From Blattamonas nauphoetae (Eukaryota; Preaxostyla; Oxymonadida), in the NCBI GenBank assembly GCA_033064195.1, contig JARBJD010000266.1:1-64000 (forward strand): a stretch of DNA of 64,000 bases. The letters are read 5' to 3'. Position 1 is the stretch's first letter. Each line of letters begins with the position of its first letter. The notes under the pieces are model-generated. The model did not search any database. It had not been told where the DNA came from and saw only the letters and a list, made by a program, of their open reading frames with translations. Positions 34,597 through 45,650 of the stretch are shown here, one piece after another. A program made the translations under genes and the position numbers.

Positions 34597-35426
34597 ATCT
34601 GATGTATCAACAACCACTCTCCCTTGTCGACACCCAGTTCATCCGATGCAAAACCACTCTCATGGACCCCTTCTCTGTTGGGGGCGGGTTATCTTCAACA
34701 GTCAGCCAGCCTCTTGAACTGATTGGCTGTGAGTTCGTGAATTGTTCAACACCGTCTGCTGGTGGCGCTGTGTTTCTCATCGTCTCATCAGAATTCTCGA
34801 TGGAGGATTGTGTGGTGAAGGAATGCTCTTCTGGGTCGACAGGAGCGATCACGCTGTATCCTTTCTTGATGTCCGGACCTCGTCCAGCATCGTTCACTCG
34901 TGTGCAGTTCATCGAGAACCGAGTGGATAACTCACGTCTCTACTTCAACACACCACTCACCGAGAATGCAACAGCCTTCGCAGATCTCTATGTTGATCTC
35001 CAAGCATTCCACGTGATTCCTGAATTGTCGTTCGATGAATGCTTCACGACGATCACTCCGGACTCTGCTGGACTGTTCAAAGTCGTCGTGGTGGAAGGGG
35101 AGGATGGACCAGTCAATGTGTTTGAGAGGGCGGAGGAGGCAGCATTCGACAAGATTGGGCCGAATCTGACTGAAAAAGCGACAGTCGAATTCGATGCGAC
35201 GTCAGGGAGGATGAGGTTGGAGATGAAGGGGAACGTGCCGATTGCATCACAGAAATATAAAGTTACAATTCGTGATGACGAGAATCCATCAGAAATAAAG
35301 GGAGAAATTGAATTTTTGGATGGGACGGGCACTTTCGTCTCTTCATCCAACGAAAATCTGAAATTCAACACTCGTTACACCATCACTTCGATTGTGGGAG
35401 TTGTGCCCACCTCATCTTCTTCGTCG
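34469..35426 (+). repeat. Tandem duplication, second copy (about 958 bp)
   Basis: Second copy of 33471-34428. After its terminal TCT/TCG run it continues into kinase-like sequence, while the first copy continues into the sequence normally found after the Ser run. The near identity suggests recent duplication, or an assembly artefact at paralogous loci. Confidence 0.9.
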
Positions 35427-36079
35427 GTGCTTCCACAACGCTCTATTCGGTGCTGCACAAAGAAAAGAGGGAGATGCCGAAGCGAGCACTCGGACTCCAG
35501 CTCGTAAACGGACTGAAGGCAGTTCTCGCGAATCGTCAAGCGAGCGATGTTTTGACTCGACTGTCGTCTCACTGGATTCTGATTGACACAGCTGGAAATG
35601 CGCAACTGAAGCTCCAAATGAATGCGGAAGAGGCACAACTCGAAGCGGCTCACGCGAAACAACAACCTGCAACGTTGGAAGCCAGTTCATCTCAACAGAA
35701 CCAGCCAAAGGATTTGGGGCAGGCAGGAATGGATGGACTGAGATGGCGAGCTCCTGAAGTGGTGGCTAGTGGAGGGAGTGTTGTGGATGGACACAAAGCG
35801 GCAGTTTTTAGTCTTGGCCTCGTCTTGTGGGAAATTGAGACTGGTCAAGTGCCGTTTGGAGAGCTGGATGCAGTGAATGCTCAACGACAATCGGGAACAG
35901 GAATTGGTCCAAAAATGGACTCACTTCGGAACGACGAATTCATCGCTCTGATCCGCCAGTGCTTGTCAGCGAATCCAGAGCAGCGTCCTTCGCTTTCCGA
36001 GATTGGAGAGTTCCTCTCCACTCACCCAGAAGACTCGAACGTCCTGTCTCACAACGAGTTGAAAGATCCGGCCCAATAA
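34581..36079 (+). pseudogene. Partial beta-helix copy joined out of frame to a kinase-like C-terminus
   Basis: The beta-helix frame of the second copy is open from 34581 to 35507. The kinase-like part is in another frame, open from before 35450 to a TAA at 36077-36079 (about 209 aa from its first Met). It shows LSSHWILIDTAGNAQLKLQ (catalytic loop position, no HRD or DFG), RWRAPEVV, VFSLGLVLWEIETG and EQRPSLSEIGEF, matching the tail of the giant protein at 7774-18744. The upstream reading TTLYSVLHKEK looks like mid-domain kinase sequence, so the membrane span and N-lobe are missing at the join near 35426. The join lies in a Ser-codon run (TCTTCTTCGTCG), a likely recombination point. The product as drawn is probably not made. 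Confidence 0.65.
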
Positions 36080-36929
36080 TCAACTTGACGCCACTCCACT
36101 TTCTCCATCAACGCACCGTTTATCATCCCTTTCTTCCCACATCGAAAACAACCTCGTGTTTCATACACTCTCTGTCACATTACACCCACAATCATCTCCA
36201 CCATCTCCGTGTCGTTCACCACATCGCCGCAAGAGCGGGCTGTGCACTTCACGTCACACTCAACTATCTCTGCCAGTCTCGCCTCGCGTGGACACCATCT
36301 TCTGACTCAGTGTATTCAGGTTCCTCAGCGATACTTCGATGAACCAGATCACATTCAGAATCAACGACAGTCATCAAACAATCACCACACTCTTCTTTCC
36401 ATCGGAAACAGTTTTTCTCCGCCGTGACGTTCTTCATTTGATATCGCCTTTCTTCGTTGCTTTCATCTGTCTTCATTCTCTCGTCACTCGTTCATTTGTC
36501 ACCTCACATGTCGCTTCAGATTCTCACTAGCTCCGCTTTCGTCTTCTTGTCACACTCACCAATACGAGGGGTGTGGTGGGGATGTCCGGAAGCTTTCTCA
36601 CATTTGGAGCATTGTGTGAGACCAAAACTTCTACTTCGTGTCATTTTCGAACATTCCTTTTTTTCGGAATTCTGTAAAAAACTGTGTCAGCCTTGATCGC
36701 GTTCTGGAATGACACATCATTTTCAAGCGGGTCCGATCAACTGTCTTTTGTTCTGTTGGCCGAATCATCAGATCGTATCTCAAAAGTATTCTCAGTATCT
36801 ATGTATTTAAATGGTTTTCTGACAATTTGGAACCCATTTAACTTGGTCGAATTGTCCCGAAACAAACGGTTATTTTGTTATGGTATCAGATCCCCGAATA
36901 GTTGATTTGTCCAGTCAGTATTCATCATC
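36080..36929. other. Intergenic, 850 bp
   Basis: Between the kinase-like fragment and the Argonaute start, both on the plus strand. Pyrimidine-rich on the plus strand up to about 36500. No coding frame, repeat or RNA that I can support. It should contain the Argonaute promoter. Confidence 0.5.
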
Positions 36930-39415
36930 ATGAGCGAACTTATCCAATTTGCCCCCAGACCACCCGTCCAACCCCCCTCGGGTCGTTCTCAAAACCTCCA
37001 AATAGTTGCCAATTCGTATGAAATCAGAGTCATGATCTCGATGTACCAATACTCAGTCCACTTCGATCCACCCCTCGATTCTCAAAGGGAACGAAAACGA
37101 AGACAACGTTTTTTCTTCGATTTTACCTTACCTATTCGTTTCTGTAGGACTTATCGATCGTGTGATTGATCACTCACTGGCCCCTCTTCTCTGTGGTATG
37201 ATTTTCTCTTTCTCACTTCGCCAGCTTTCGACAATACATCTCTCTATTCATTTCAATCACCGCCTGACACAGTTCAATTTCAGCTGGATGACTCAATTCA
37301 GGGCAAGAAACAAAGTTTCAAGATTGGATTTGAGCTTGTTAGAGAATGGAATCCAGGCGATATTTCATTCCCTCTTCAACAGCTCAATATCCTCTTAAAG
37401 AGAGTCCAGGCACTAAATGGATCTGTTCAAATTCGTCGAGATATGGTCCATCCTGCACACAAGCAAGAACTCCCACAATACGGAATAGAAATCTGGAGCG
37501 GAACAAGATTTTCGATATATCTGTCCCAAAAAGGTCCAATGATGGTCGCTGACAAGATTCACAGCATTTTACGAAAGGATACGGTTCTCGACTTCCTCAA
37601 CAAAAAGGACGGAATCAGACGAGAAGACAAAGTTGCGAGTCTCGAAGGAATGTTCATTCTCACAAAGTATGTTCTCTCTCTTCACATAATTTCTCCTTTG
37701 CTTCTTTTTAGACATGGCGAAAAAATCATGACTTATCGAATTGTGAAAGTTCTCACCGATCAAAATCCACGGACTTACACTTTTCCGCGCAGAGTGGGGA
37801 AGGATGCTCCTGTTCAAGAAACCGTCGAGCATTACTTCAAAGATTGCCACAAAATTTCTCTGAAACCTCAACAGCCACTTCTCCTTTGCATGGCGACTGG
37901 CAGCGGGGGCGTGCGTTCAAACTCACAGCCTCCTCAAGGCCGGTTGCAATTCCGAGTGAAGTGGCATACATGACTGGGATTCCAGAGGAGTTCCACAGCA
38001 ATTTCTTTGCGATGAAAGAGATCAAAGACAGAATAGGGTCATCGCCGCAAGACCGAAAGCGACAAATCGAGCAAGTGACACAGACGCTGTTCACATCTAA
38101 ACACTTCCCTGAATCTGGGATTGAAGCAGTTTCCAACACAATGGTTCCAATCGACGCCAGAATCTGTCCGCCTATCGTTCTCCAGTGGGGAGGAGGTAAA
38201 CAGGAGGAGGTTCGCTATGGTTCGTTTCGAGATAGCGTCACACACAACACTCTGGTCGCACCGGTTGCTCTCCAAAAGTGGCTGTTGGTTTTCCAGAAGC
38301 AGGACGAGCAGAACATCCCACAATTCATGGCTTCTTTGCGAAGAGTTGCCAAAAACCCTCAATTGGTTGCCAACCCTGACCGAATGGTTGTCGACAATGA
38401 AAGAACCTTCTTCGATCAGTTCGAGAAGCAATTCCAACCAGCACGGTACAACACCCACCAACTCGTCCTCTTTATTCTCCCGAGAAAGACAACCGCATTG
38501 TATCGGAGTTTGAAGCAGCATGTAACCTGCATATGCGGCAGGATGTCTCAATGCATCCTCAGCAAAAACGTCCAGAAGAACAATCTCTCTGTTATCAGCG
38601 GACTTTGGCTCCAAATTGTCGCAAAGATCAAAGGGTCGTGCTGGCGGATCCAAAATCCAACATGGGTGAAACAAAATCCAGAGAGCACCATGAAGGAAAG
38701 TGGAGGTGTGATGGTTTGCTCGATCGACGTCTCTCGTTCGATGAGAAAAAAACAGAGCTATGCCGCACTTGCCGCATCATATTCGAAAGACATGACTCAG
38801 TATTACATGTCGACAATGATCCTCCCAGGGAGACAGGAACTTCTGACCGAAGAACTCGACACGTTCATCAAAAAGTCGTTAGAACTCTACGTCCGTGAAA
38901 ACGGAGCTCCTCCCTCCACAATCATCATGTACAGAGATGGTGTTGGTGACTCACAATTCGAGGCTGCCGTCCAAGGTGAATACAACATGATGATCAAAGG
39001 AATCCGGGACTTCGCGGCACAACCTGTGTATCGCCCACAAACAGCCTTCATCATGGTGAACAAGAGAATCAATCACCGCTTCTTCACTCCGAACGGGCAG
39101 AATGTTCAACCCGGAACCATCGTCGACTCAGTCGTCACCTCTCCTCTCTTCTACGATTTCTTTCTTGTTGCGCAAGCAGTGAACCGCTTTACCACAGCAC
39201 TCCCAACACGATTTGTTGTGTTAAAAAGCGATTTGAAGTGGACGAACCACCAGCTGCAAGACTTCACATACCAGCTCTGCCATCTCTACTGCAACTACCC
39301 TGGCGCTATCAGTCTTCCGATGCCTGTTCAAGTCGCCCACAAACTCAGCCTGTTTTCTCAGGACATTCTGGACGGAGCAAAGTCAAGGATCACCAGCCTT
39401 CCATTCATCTTTTGA
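36930..39415 (+). CDS. Argonaute (PAZ and PIWI), three short introns, one frame break
   Basis: Start ATG at 36930 (MSELIQFAPRPPVQPP). Introns at 37108-37147 (40 nt), 37196-37224 (29 nt) and 37667-37711 (45 nt) all have GT...AG ends; removing the first two joins three frames into a typical Argonaute N domain (YQYSVHFDPP, then LLCAFDNTSLYS, then FKIGFELVREWNPGD). A PAZ domain follows (YRIVKVLTDQNPRTYTFPR, VEHYFKDCHKISLK). The MID and PIWI parts follow (IPSEVAYMTGIPEEF, then GGVMVCSIDVSRS). The slicer set appears complete: Asp in CSIDVSR, a candidate Glu in LLTEELD, Asp in MYRDGVGD and His in PVQVAHKL. Between PAZ and MID the homologous reading changes frame near a five-G run at 37905-37909 with no GT...AG intron to explain it, so either the gene or the assembly has a one-base error. 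Argonautes use small RNAs to find and cut target RNA. About 790 aa, usual for the family. Confidence 0.92.
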
Positions 39416-39855
39416 TTTCGATCTCAAAATTCTGTTGCTCTGGGACTTTTGCTTAATTTCGATCAAAACAAAGAAGACACGTTGATTCCGTCGCTAGGAA
39501 GAGGTTTTAGATCAAACAGATCTCGATTTGATGGTAGGATATGATAATGGTTGAGATGGATGAATCGAATTCCCATAGATCATGGACGAAAGTGCTCACT
39601 CAGCAACGAAATAAATTATGGCACGATCTAAGACTGTCTGAATGACCTTCTCGAAACACATTGTTTCTGCCTCAAATATTAGTCCATATCAACCATATAC
39701 TTACCCTTCCCGAATTTTTGGCTCTGGGGACCCACCATTCCTGTTCTACGCAACAAATCGTCTTTTGAATGGAAATAGCTCCCAGTGAAATGATCATGGT
39801 GAAATGAAGCAACGACTAATATCACATTTTGAGGACGGTTGTCACCGGAGACCCA
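39416..39855. other. Intergenic, 440 bp, convergent 3' ends
   Basis: Lies between the TGA of the Argonaute gene (plus) and the TGA of the disrupted helical gene (minus). I see no further feature. Confidence 0.5.
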
Positions 39856-42800
39856 TCAGAATCTCGACCAGAGTAAGTCCCAATTGAATCTCAGCTCGTT
39901 TCTGAAGTCTTCCGCGAAATCAATCAGGTCCTGGTTTGTGTCCACCTCTATCCCCACCACTCGCAGTTCAAAGGCATCGTCCCACCCTTCTTCTCTCAAA
40001 AGCGATTGCCGTCTCTTCTGCCGCTCTCGTTCCTCTTGATTCCATTCAGACGTTCTGGTCAACATGCTCTCGAAGAATACCTGGAAATGCTTCTCGTTCT
40101 CCATCTCTACCATCTGTCGTGTTTCCCATTTCACCAGTTCTGACACAAAGGCGGCATCGTGTTCGTCGGATCGAAGTTCCATGTTTGTGATGAAAAGGTG
40201 ATGCATACAAAGACGAGTCCCGAGTCTTAGTTTGTCTTCTTTCGCCAGATCGAGTTTGTGTGAATTTTTGAAGATGAATGTGATGAATTGTTTGGCTGGC
40301 TCGAACACAGAAACACGAATGAGAGGATATTGGTCGAAATGTGCTTCTTCATCGTCTCCAATCGGAGTAGACATGTAGTCGATGAAAGTGGTGAGAGGAT
40401 CAAGAGTTTCGAACTTCAAGAGATCAAGTGAGTCAAAATCAACAGTTTCTAACATCCTCTCAACAAGATTCACGATCATGAATCGTTCCTTCATCCATGG
40501 AAACTGAATAAGGGTGTTATTGACTGTTATCACGGTTGTCGTTCTGAAGTCTTTGTGAGAGAGTTTGAGAGAGTTGAGAATGAGGTCAGGGAAGGATGGG
40601 TCGTCGAGGACGATTGTTTTGAAGGATGATTTGTGGGGATCTGTCATTTTGTTCGTCACATTGATGAAGAAACACCATCCAGTGTTCAGGAAGTCTTCAC
40701 AATCATTTCGAAGTTGTTTGAGAGAATCTATAGTTTGTATGGTTACTCCAGAAACCAATGGGGTGGTTGAAGAAGAGTCGGAGGGAAGAGAAGCGATGAG
40801 AGTGTCGATGTTTTCCACGTGGGTGAGGATGGTTCTGAGAGCCTCCTTCACAAAGAGAATCAATTCTCGAATTACCGCAGAATCAACCTATATTGATGAG
40901 AAATGAAGAAAAAAGACAACACACTTCGATTGGTGGATTAGCTTTCAAAAGGAGAAATGGGAGGTGTGTCGAGAAGGAACAAACGTTAAGAGAATGTGTG
41001 ACGTTGAATTGATTATCATTTGTGAGCTGGGTGTATTTTGAGAAGTTTGAAGGATCGATTTGGAGATTCGTTCGGAATTCGGAGAAAACGATTCTGAGTT
41101 TCTTTGTCAGAGCAGTTAGGAACGAGAGACCAGAATATTGTTGGTTTCGGGAAGATGATGGGAAGATGGGTGAGGGGAGAAGAGTGAGAGCAGGTGGGTC
41201 TCGTACAACAATACGGTAAAGGGACTCGAGAGAGTAGTCTGCGATTTTGACATTAGGGCAGAGAGAAATCCGAGCTAAAGTGGTGACAACTGCTGACAAA
41301 GGCGGTTCTTTCCCGATTTTTCCGAATGTTGAAATGATGAAATCCCTGTGCAGGAGAAAAAGCGAGTCGATGATTTCAGGTTTGAAAAAAAGCGATTCCA
41401 TGCAAGAACAGCACTGAAAATAAATGAGTAAGATAAAAGAATGAAACACACTGATTCCAATGCAGGGCAATTCGGCCAAGTTCCAAATTGGGCGATGATG
41501 AAAGAAGGAATTTCAGTGGAGAGCGACGAGCGAACGAACGATGGTGATTTCGAATCTGAAATAAATGAAAAGAACATTCATCATCATCAGTAAGAAAACC
41601 ACAAACACAGAAGATCCAGCAATTTCATCAATTCAGCCTGAAAAGTGAGAATGATCAAAATAGAAAAGGAGAGACCAGAAGTCCAGATGAGTGCGTTCCA
41701 CAACACAATGGAGACAGAAACGGACACCAATCATTAAAACTGTCACCCGACCCACATTCTGGAATACATCCAAATTAGTTAACAACAACTCGATGAAAAA
41801 ACAAGAATGTCAACCAGAGGCCATTTTCTGCAACACTCGGAGTGTTTCAACAACAATATCTTCTTCATCACATTGCAGCACTTTGAGAAGTGGGGAGATG
41901 TTTGACTGAAGGATCGAGTGGAGGCAATGAGGAAAGCAAGGCGAAAACCAGGGTCCATTCAGGTGAACTGATTGGATGTGCTCGGGACTGTTCCCCAGTT
42001 AATTTGGAGGGTGTGCCAGTTCTTCGACGAGTGACCTTAACCTTCATCTCTGAGAGTGTGTCGAAAACAGATAAAAGGGTCTGATCTTCTTTTTGAACTT
42101 GAGAATTGAGTCATGTGATTGTACCTGATCTTTCTTGATGCATTTTTCTGTGGGATCGAGAATGTGAAATGAAAACAGAAAAGGGAGAATGAAACTAGAA
42201 AGAGGGAGAGATCTTGCAGGATTGAACTGAGTCACCAAATTGTGGACATATGGACACTTTCTGAAAAGAGGACCTTATTCGAGATTCCCACCAAATTGAT
42301 CAACCAGATGTGCGGAGATATTTGTGCACCGTGGAACTAACGTGAGAAGTGTTTTGATTTCTCTTTCACCGAACTACTCGAAGAAGATCGCCGATCATGG
42401 CGATCCCGTGCTCATAATCCTCCAAATAACGTGACCAAGAAATAGCGGTAATGACACAATCGATCGTTCCCTCATTCACGAACACCATCCGCGCCTCGTC
42501 ATCGCTTGCAGCAACAATGCGTGTCAGATATGCCAACACAACAGACACAGCTGAAGGACTCGGCATGTTTTACCCCTGTAGGTTATCGGAACCCTGTAGG
42601 TTGGACTGGAACTGTGTGAAAGAGAGGGATGCTTAGAGGGGGGATTGTGGAAAAGTCCAAACATATGATAGTGCTGCATCGTTTTCTGATTTCTTTTGGA
42701 AATCGGTTCGGAGGAAATTGTGTGCTTTCCCAAACATTGTTGATCCAACGCACTTTTCACGATCTATCGGGTTAATGTGTTGAATATAGGGAGAAAAGGA

Positions 42801-43108
42801 AGATAAAAGATGAATATATGCGAAATGGAAAGAGAATAGTTACAATAGTGTCCTTTGGATTCGTCAATCTCTGGCATTGCTGTTGTGGTCTTGATCGAGG
42901 ATCACGACCAGTTATGATTGTATCAAAACACACAGTAGAAAATTGAGGGTGAGAAGCAAGAAGAATGAGAATATGAAAGGAATAAAAGCTGAAAAGAGTG
43001 TAATGCTGAGAATACTTTACAATCACACAATGAAGGACATATGAATCCAGTTTAGGTCTCTTGTGCACTTCAAAGAGCGGAATGAGCGGGGAACAAGCTG
43101 GACAATCA

Positions 43109-43318
43109 CAACCTACAGAGTTCCAAAACAACCTACAGGGTTCCTTTCACAACCTACAGGGTTCCTTTTCACAACCTACAGAGTTCCCACAACCTACAGG
43201 GGGGTATTGCTAGACGCAGTCCGCATAATGACTACGGGCAGTCCGCTTTTTTGACTACGGGCAGTCCGCCTATTGCTACAGGCAGTCCGCTAATGACTAG
43301 AGGCAGTCCGGGCTTTTT
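43109..43318 (+). repeat. Subterminal array: five A units then five B units
   Basis: 43109-43204 holds five units of the form ACAACCTACAGRGTTCC spaced 18-23 bp. 43209-43318 holds five units ending GCAGTCCG (CTAGACGCAGTCC, ACTACGGGCAGTCCG twice, CTACAGGCAGTCCG, ACTAGAGGCAGTCCG) separated by AATG or T-run spacers. The order and spacers of the B units match the inverted array at 45511-45613, so the two are copies of one subterminal region. Confidence 0.85.
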
Positions 43319-45510
43319 TGCATTAATGAGAACGAGGTTTGAATCTTGAGATTGTTCATCCCCTTCATTGACTCCAGGAAACCAGTTAAGATGAAAGTCA
43401 ATCGCAATCGATGTTATATCCGAACACACTGACCATTTTGAATACATTTCACTAAATACAAAAAATACCTGTATGATCGTTCTGATTCACATCTTGTGTG
43501 TAGACATCGAATCGATTAGTCTCTTTTTTGGGTGGAGTGACTCACTAAAATCTTTGGATCAATCTCATTTCAAGTTGTCGTTTCAGACCACTCCTTCTTG
43601 TGATTTTCGTTGGCATCACCCGTTTTTCTCAAACCATACGCTAAATGAGACAAATTTAAATTCCATTTCAGTGACTTCGGATATATTGATGAATCAGTGG
43701 CAGTTGTCGAGGGACTGTGTTTGTTCCGACAAAATATGAGTGAAATAAACAATTCGAGGTTGAAGAGTGGTCCAGCACAGTGCAAAAGAGATTTTTCGTG
43801 TCGATTATGTCTGGTCTGCCAACAACCTTTGAACACTCGGAAAAATAAAGTTGTCGGCAAAGATCAACTCTGAACAATTCATTCTCCTCTATTCTACCTC
43901 TTACTTTCCTCATCTTCACAGTAATTAGTCGACCACTCTTTTTTCCATGTTCGATCCTCATAAGACCTCAAATATCACCATTATTTCTCAAAAAGTTTAT
44001 CCGACTCGATTCCCCACCAACCGAAGAGAAGCTCTGAGATCTCTCCTTCTACCATCTTTTCGAGTAAAGGAGCTTCACTAATTCCATCACTTGATACGAT
44101 TCTCTCTCAAGGGATGGATAATCCAGTTCGGATCCCAAACCAAACATCGTCAGCTGTTCGAGGAGAAGAAGATATCTTCCCAGACCTCCTGGTCAACCTG
44201 CAGGACGGAACTACTGTTTGAATTTACATTCACTTGGCCAACATGAAGTACTTCAAGCCGACAGAGTCAACATAAAACATTGCCATCCAATTCCTCTTAT
44301 TTCTTGACTAACCGATAAAGCCCAAGAATATCACACAAGATGATGGACATAATCAGTTCTACAGGTTATTTGGGTCCACTGACACGCGAGGAAAGGTAGG
44401 ATCAGATTCGAGGACTTATACCACATTCTGAACGAACAGGTCCTCCAAAAGTGAAAAATCACAACTCACATCCACTCCTCTCCACATCTGGCCCTTCAAA
44501 GAACCTCATACAAAACAACGATTCCCACTTTTGGGCAAGACGAACACCTTTATCGGCTGGACTCTCCTTCCTCATCGCACAACGACAGAAGTGGATTGAA
44601 CAGCACATCACTCACAACATCGCAACGTGCCTCGTCTCAATCGTCGGTGGCAGGCATACAGAGGAAGTTAGGAGAAAATCATTTCGAGATGTCCGACTGA
44701 ATGGAGAGGGGAGAGACGTGTGGGATGAGGACGAGGCGACAGAAGGAGAAACAAGCATAGCGGGGGTAGGAGGAAGAAGACAGGTTGGAGAGGAAGAAGC
44801 AGCTTGTGTTGGAAGTGAAGAGAAGCGAGGAGGACAGAAGAAGGAAGAGGGAGATGGTAGAACAGTATGAACATGAGAGAATGAGGAAGTGGAGAGGAGG
44901 CAAATGAGCGAGGAGGAAATGAGGAGAATGCGTCACGAGATTCCCTTCCATTCTCGCAACTGTCCACACACACCTCCCAGTCACTCGCTGTGAACATCAT
45001 CCCGCCATTAATATTGGGACACCTCACTTCGAGCGACGCTCAGTTCAGGACGGAGATAAAGTTGAAGTGGAGTGGAGGAATCGCTGCGAGAAAGAAGGAG
45101 AAAGAGAATGTTCGACGCTCTCAGACGGTAGGAAGAGATAGAAGAACAACTGAAGGATGAGGACTAAGACACTGTGAAAATATTCACTTTTACCAAATAA
45201 ATCCTCATCTTTCGCCTTTATCACGAAATATTTGCACATCTCACTACCACCTTCACCTTCGGTTTACGACTGACAAAAAGTGACTAAATAGAGATTAAAA
45301 CAAATTATGAAGCAACTGGGGGTCAATTCATAAAATTTGATCAACTATCAACAGTCTGTTTTGATCTTTCCACACGATTTCAAATCGACCCCTAAATCCT
45401 CCAGATGGGCTCTGATAAGTATCTATTTTTCTCATGCGATGTCAAATCCGCCCTGCCTTCGTTTAGACCATCTAAAGTATAAAAACTCGTCGTCATTGAC
45501 ACAAAATAAC

Positions 45511-45650
45511 ACGGACTGCCCGTAGCCATTCGCGGACTGCCTGTAGTAAGGAGCGGACTGCCTCTAGTCAAAAAAACGGACTGCCTCTAGTCATTACGTG
45601 GACTGCGTCTAGTAAAAGCCCCTACAGGGTTCCGATAACCTACAGGGGTA
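45511..45650 (-). repeat. Subterminal array, inverted partner of the 43.2-kb array
   Basis: Read on the minus strand, two A-type units (CCTGTAGGTTATCGGAACC) are followed by five B units with the same first member (CTAGACGCAGTCC), the same AATG and T-run spacers and the same CTACAGGCAGTCCG fourth unit as the left array. Repeated subterminal motifs near transposon ends are commonly transposase-binding sites; that role is inferred. Confidence 0.8.

Noticed and set aside
43109-43318. CRISPR-like array
   Set aside because: Units are short, unequal and separated by near-constant spacers, they recur inverted 2.2 kb away at a transposon end, and the genome is eukaryotic.
44451-45027. Protein-coding gene in the centre of the 3.1-kb element
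   Set aside because: Frames on both strands are open over the same purine-rich stretch, which explains their length; neither shows a domain.
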